From positions 1 to 8,446 of the forward strand of contig CALDMH010000107.1 in the NCBI GenBank assembly GCA_937915565.1: a stretch of DNA of 8,446 nt, written 5' to 3'. A model generated the notes under the pieces. It did no database searches, was not told the DNA's origin, and was given only the letters and a program-made list of their open reading frames with translations. The position numbers and the translations under genes are program-made. Origin of the DNA: an uncultured Clostridia bacterium (GTDB taxonomy: Bacteria > Bacillota > Clostridia > Christensenellales > Borkfalkiaceae). This document shows positions 6,888-8,446 of this stretch, piece after piece. Within the stretch, counting starts at the first letter, position 1, and the number at the start of each line of letters is the position of its first letter.

Positions 6888-6891
6888 GGAG
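6888..6891 (+). promoter_or_regulatory. Ribosome binding site of the SSB-type gene
   Basis: GGAG lies 4 nt before the ATG at 6896 and 7 nt before the adjacent ATG at 6899. The spacing favours the second ATG, which would shorten the protein by one Met. Confidence 0.55.
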
Positions 6892-6895
6892 AACA

Positions 6896-7591
6896 ATGAT
6901 GAACGTTGAAGAAAAACAAAACAACAAAGTATTTATAAACGGCGTGATAGTGACCGAAGCGAAATTTTCGCACGAGGTTTACGGCGAAGGCTTCTATGAA
7001 ATGGAAGTGAACGTGAAACGACTTTCGGGGCAGGCCGATATTCTCCCCGTAACCATTTCGGAAAGACTTATCGAAAGCCATAATCTTTCCGTCGGTTCAA
7101 CGCTTTGCGCCGTGGGACAATTCAGAAGCTATAACAAACTAGTTGACGGAAAGAGCAAACTTATGCTCACCGTTTTCGTCCGCGAAATAGTCGACGGCGA
7201 GGGCGCGAGAAACCCCAACAACGTGGTCCTTTCGGGTTACATTTGCAAGCCGCCGGTTTATAGAACTACGCCTTTCGCAAGGGAAATTGCGGACGTACTT
7301 ATTGCGGTGAACAGAGCTTATAATAAATCGGATTATATTCCGTGCATCGCTTGGGGAAGAAACGCAAGGTTCGTTAAAAATCTCGGCGTGGGCGAGAAAA
7401 TCGCCGTTTCGGGAAGAATTCAAAGCCGTGAATACGTCAAGAAGATTTCGGAAACCGAGAGCAAAACTTTAACCGCTTACGAGGTTTCGATTTGCAGGCT
7501 GGCGGCTTACGAAAACGCCGATAATTTCAATCTGGACGTCGAATTCGACTCGAATTTTCTGCCTTCCTCCGCTCTTGCGGATTCGGTGTGA
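6896..7591 (+). CDS. Single-stranded DNA-binding protein family, two OB folds
   Basis: The C-terminal half (about 109-202) reads like a bacterial SSB OB fold: VVLSGYICKPPVYRTTP, then VLIAVNR, DYIPCIAWGRNARFV and KIAVSGRIQSREY. The N-terminal half (about 11-98) has a weaker but parallel pattern (KVFINGVIVTEAKF, LPVTISERL, STLCAVGQFRSY), so I infer two OB folds in one 231-residue chain. The common SSB has one OB fold and a Gly/Gln-rich tail ending in an acidic DDDIPF-like tip. This protein has no such tail; it ends FLPSSALADSV. It may therefore be a paralogue with a special role rather than the main replication SSB. It sits 11 nt after the deacetylase gene and before a strong terminator, so it is the last gene of that unit. 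The start may be the second ATG (6899). Confidence 0.85.
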   Translation: MMNVEEKQNNKVFINGVIVTEAKFSHEVYGEGFYEMEVNVKRLSGQADILPVTISERLIESHNLSVGSTLCAVGQFRSYNKLVDGKSKLMLTVFVREIVDGEGARNPNNVVLSGYICKPPVYRTTPFAREIADVLIAVNRAYNKSDYIPCIAWGRNARFVKNLGVGEKIAVSGRIQSREYVKKISETESKTLTAYEVSICRLAAYENADNFNLDVEFDSNFLPSSALADSV

Positions 7592-7658
7592 AACGAACGG
7601 TTAAATTCAGCGGGTAAAACGATAAAAAAGTTATACGGCAACTTATAAAACCTTTAAA

Positions 7659-7692
7659 AAGCCGCCCGAACTCGTCTGAGTTCGGGCGGCTT
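7659..7692 (+). terminator. Rho-independent terminator after the SSB-type gene
   Basis: GCCGCCCGAACTC (7661-7673) pairs perfectly with GAGTTCGGGCGGC (7678-7690), with loop GTCT. Two flanking A-T pairs give a 15-bp stem. TTATTTT follows on the plus strand, counting the last two stem Ts. The minus-strand side ends in TTTTTAAA, so the signal could also stop leftward transcripts. Confidence 0.9.
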
Positions 7693-7836
7693 ATTTTCAA
7701 TAGATTTAAGTAAAGTTAAAGACCGTAAAAAGCAAAATACACGATTCGTTTGCATATCTTCACTTTTTACAGTTTATTTTATTGCAAGTCAAAATATATC
7801 GATAATCGACTTATAGCCCCGCTTTTTGAGTTATAA
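7693..7836. other. AT-rich intergenic stretch between terminators
   Basis: Together with flanking elements this forms a gene-free stretch of 372 bases (7592-7963). This portion holds only a possible long-range inverted repeat, GTAAAAAG (7725-7732) with CTTTTTAC (7763-7770), followed by TTTATTTTATT on the plus strand. That could be a weak back-up terminator. I see no gene or RNA here. Confidence 0.4.
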
Positions 7837-7869
7837 AGCAACGCGGGATAAATTTTATCCCGCGTTGCT
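7830..7869 (-). terminator. Rho-independent terminator of the leftward right-edge gene
   Basis: AGCAACGCGGGATAA (7837-7851) pairs fully with TTATCCCGCGTTGCT (7855-7869), a 15-bp stem with a 3-nt loop. On the minus strand TTTATAA follows the hairpin, while the plus-strand side has no T-run. It lies about 95 nt after the stop of the gene at the right edge, with the repeat array in between. Confidence 0.8.
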
Positions 7870-7873
7870 CACG

Positions 7874-7979
7874 CCTTAATTTATCGCAGCTCGCGCCTTA
7901 ATCAATCGCGGTTTGCTCCTTAATTTATCGCAGTTTACACCTTAATCGATGCCTGCGCTTTAATCAATCGTTGCCACCG
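7874..7979. repeat. Tandem array of five 22-bp repeats (one 18 bp)
   Basis: Units begin with CCTTAAT or CTTTAAT at 7874, 7896, 7918, 7940 and 7958. Four are 22 bp and the fourth is 18 bp. The core reads CYTTAATYWATCG in units 1, 2, 3 and 5. Units 1 and 3 agree at 17 of 22 positions; units 2 and 5 share TTAATCAATCG. There are no unique spacers between units. On the minus strand each unit contains TAA, and unit 5 also supplies the TGA stop of the adjacent reading frame. The array therefore begins at the very 3' end of that gene and runs towards its terminator. Confidence 0.8.
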
Positions 7980-8422
7980 CTTATCACCTTGATATACTCG
8001 AACGTAATTTTTACGTTGTCTATAATATCGTTTTGTTTCGTGATAAACGCCAACTTTATCCCGCCTACGGTCACGTCGCCAGACACGTCGAACGAATATT
8101 CGTAAAATCCGTCTCTCAGGCTTTCCCAACCGAAAAACGTATCGTCGGCGGAATTTCCGACGCGGAAATCGATGATATTGTTCTCCGTTTCGAGCTTCAT
8201 TTTAACGACGAGTTTATCTCCCGCTTTCAACTTTGCAGCTTCGGGAAGCATAACGTTAATCGCGCTGCAAATGCCCCAACCGCCTTTTCCGAAATTCACT
8301 TCGAGTTTTCCGTTTTTGAATTCCGAGGTCAGGCTTTTAACCTTGTAGCCCGAGGTTTCGCCGCCCAGGTTTACGTCGGCGTTTACGAGATATGCGTATA
8401 AATCTTCGTTGAAAGAACTCAA
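7964..8422 (-). CDS. Uncharacterised beta-rich protein or C-terminal domain, start uncertain
   Basis: I do not recognise the family. From the TTG at 8420-8422 the product has 152 residues, with alternating hydrophobic and polar stretches typical of a beta sandwich. Examples are NGKLEVNFGKGGWGI, DKLVVKMKLE, FYEYSFDVSGDVTVGGIKLAFI and NVKITFEYIKV. Such patterns occur in carbohydrate-binding or galactose-binding-like modules at the ends of secreted proteins, but this is only a resemblance. There is no signal peptide or membrane helix. The frame continues seven codons upstream of the TTG (LKAEEGY) before a TGA at 8444-8446, the window edge. A GAGGG site (8427-8431) lies only 4 nt before the TTG. 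It may be a small complete gene, or the remnant of a larger secreted protein cut by a stop or frameshift. The 3' end merges with the 22-bp repeats. Confidence 0.55.
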   Translation of the reverse strand: MSSFNEDLYAYLVNADVNLGGETSGYKVKSLTSEFKNGKLEVNFGKGGWGICSAINVMLPEAAKLKAGDKLVVKMKLETENNIIDFRVGNSADDTFFGWESLRDGFYEYSFDVSGDVTVGGIKLAFITKQNDIIDNVKITFEYIKVISGGND

Positions 8423-8446
8423 ATATCCCTCTTCCGCCTTTAATCA

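Noticed and set aside
7874..7979. CRISPR array
   Set aside because: Units are head-to-tail with no unique spacers, diverge from each other, and no cas gene is present.
7964..8446. Read-through or recoded TGA at the window edge
   Set aside because: Standard TGA stops end the deacetylase and SSB-type genes, and no selenocysteine-type hairpin can be shown in the small part visible.

Overview
The window looks like chromosomal DNA of a Gram-positive, probably clostridial bacterium (Bacillota). The reasons are strong Shine-Dalgarno sites close to AAAGGAGG, a lipobox substrate-binding protein, a PdaB-like polysaccharide deacetylase of the kind found in spore formers, and the arrangement of a polyamine ABC operon behind its own XRE-cupin regulator. 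I cannot name the species. TGA and TAA are both used as stops, so nothing suggests an altered genetic code.

Left two thirds (about 170-5866, minus strand): one tightly packed five-gene operon. A consensus sigma-A-type promoter (5838-5866) is followed by three 31-bp-spaced copies of the inverted repeat TAAAC-N5-GTTTA, then an XRE-cupin regulator, potA (ATPase), potB and potC (permeases) and potD (binding protein). It ends at a strong hairpin terminator near 178-211. Gene joints are +22, +1, -7 and -17 nt, so the proteins are probably co-translated. The likely biology is polyamine (spermidine/putrescine) uptake, with the regulator binding just downstream of its own promoter. Two subunits are larger than their classical relatives. 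PotA carries a second TOBE-like segment at its C-terminus. PotD has both a lipoprotein signal and a C-terminal transmembrane helix.

Middle (5867-6125): a divergent intergenic region rich in short palindromes and hairpins, with no convincing gene.

Right part, plus strand (6126-7692): a membrane-anchored, PdaB-like NodB-fold deacetylase followed 11 nt later by a two-OB-fold SSB-type protein, closed by a 15-bp hairpin terminator.

Right edge, minus strand (7837-8446): the C-terminal part, or all, of an unrecognised beta-rich protein. It is followed by an array of about five 22-bp tandem repeats and a 15-bp hairpin terminator. An in-frame TGA sits exactly at the window edge, so the true N-terminus is uncertain. 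Most of the window is ordinary transport and housekeeping sequence. The least conventional parts are the operator array, the enlarged PotA and PotD, and the stop-rich tandem repeats.
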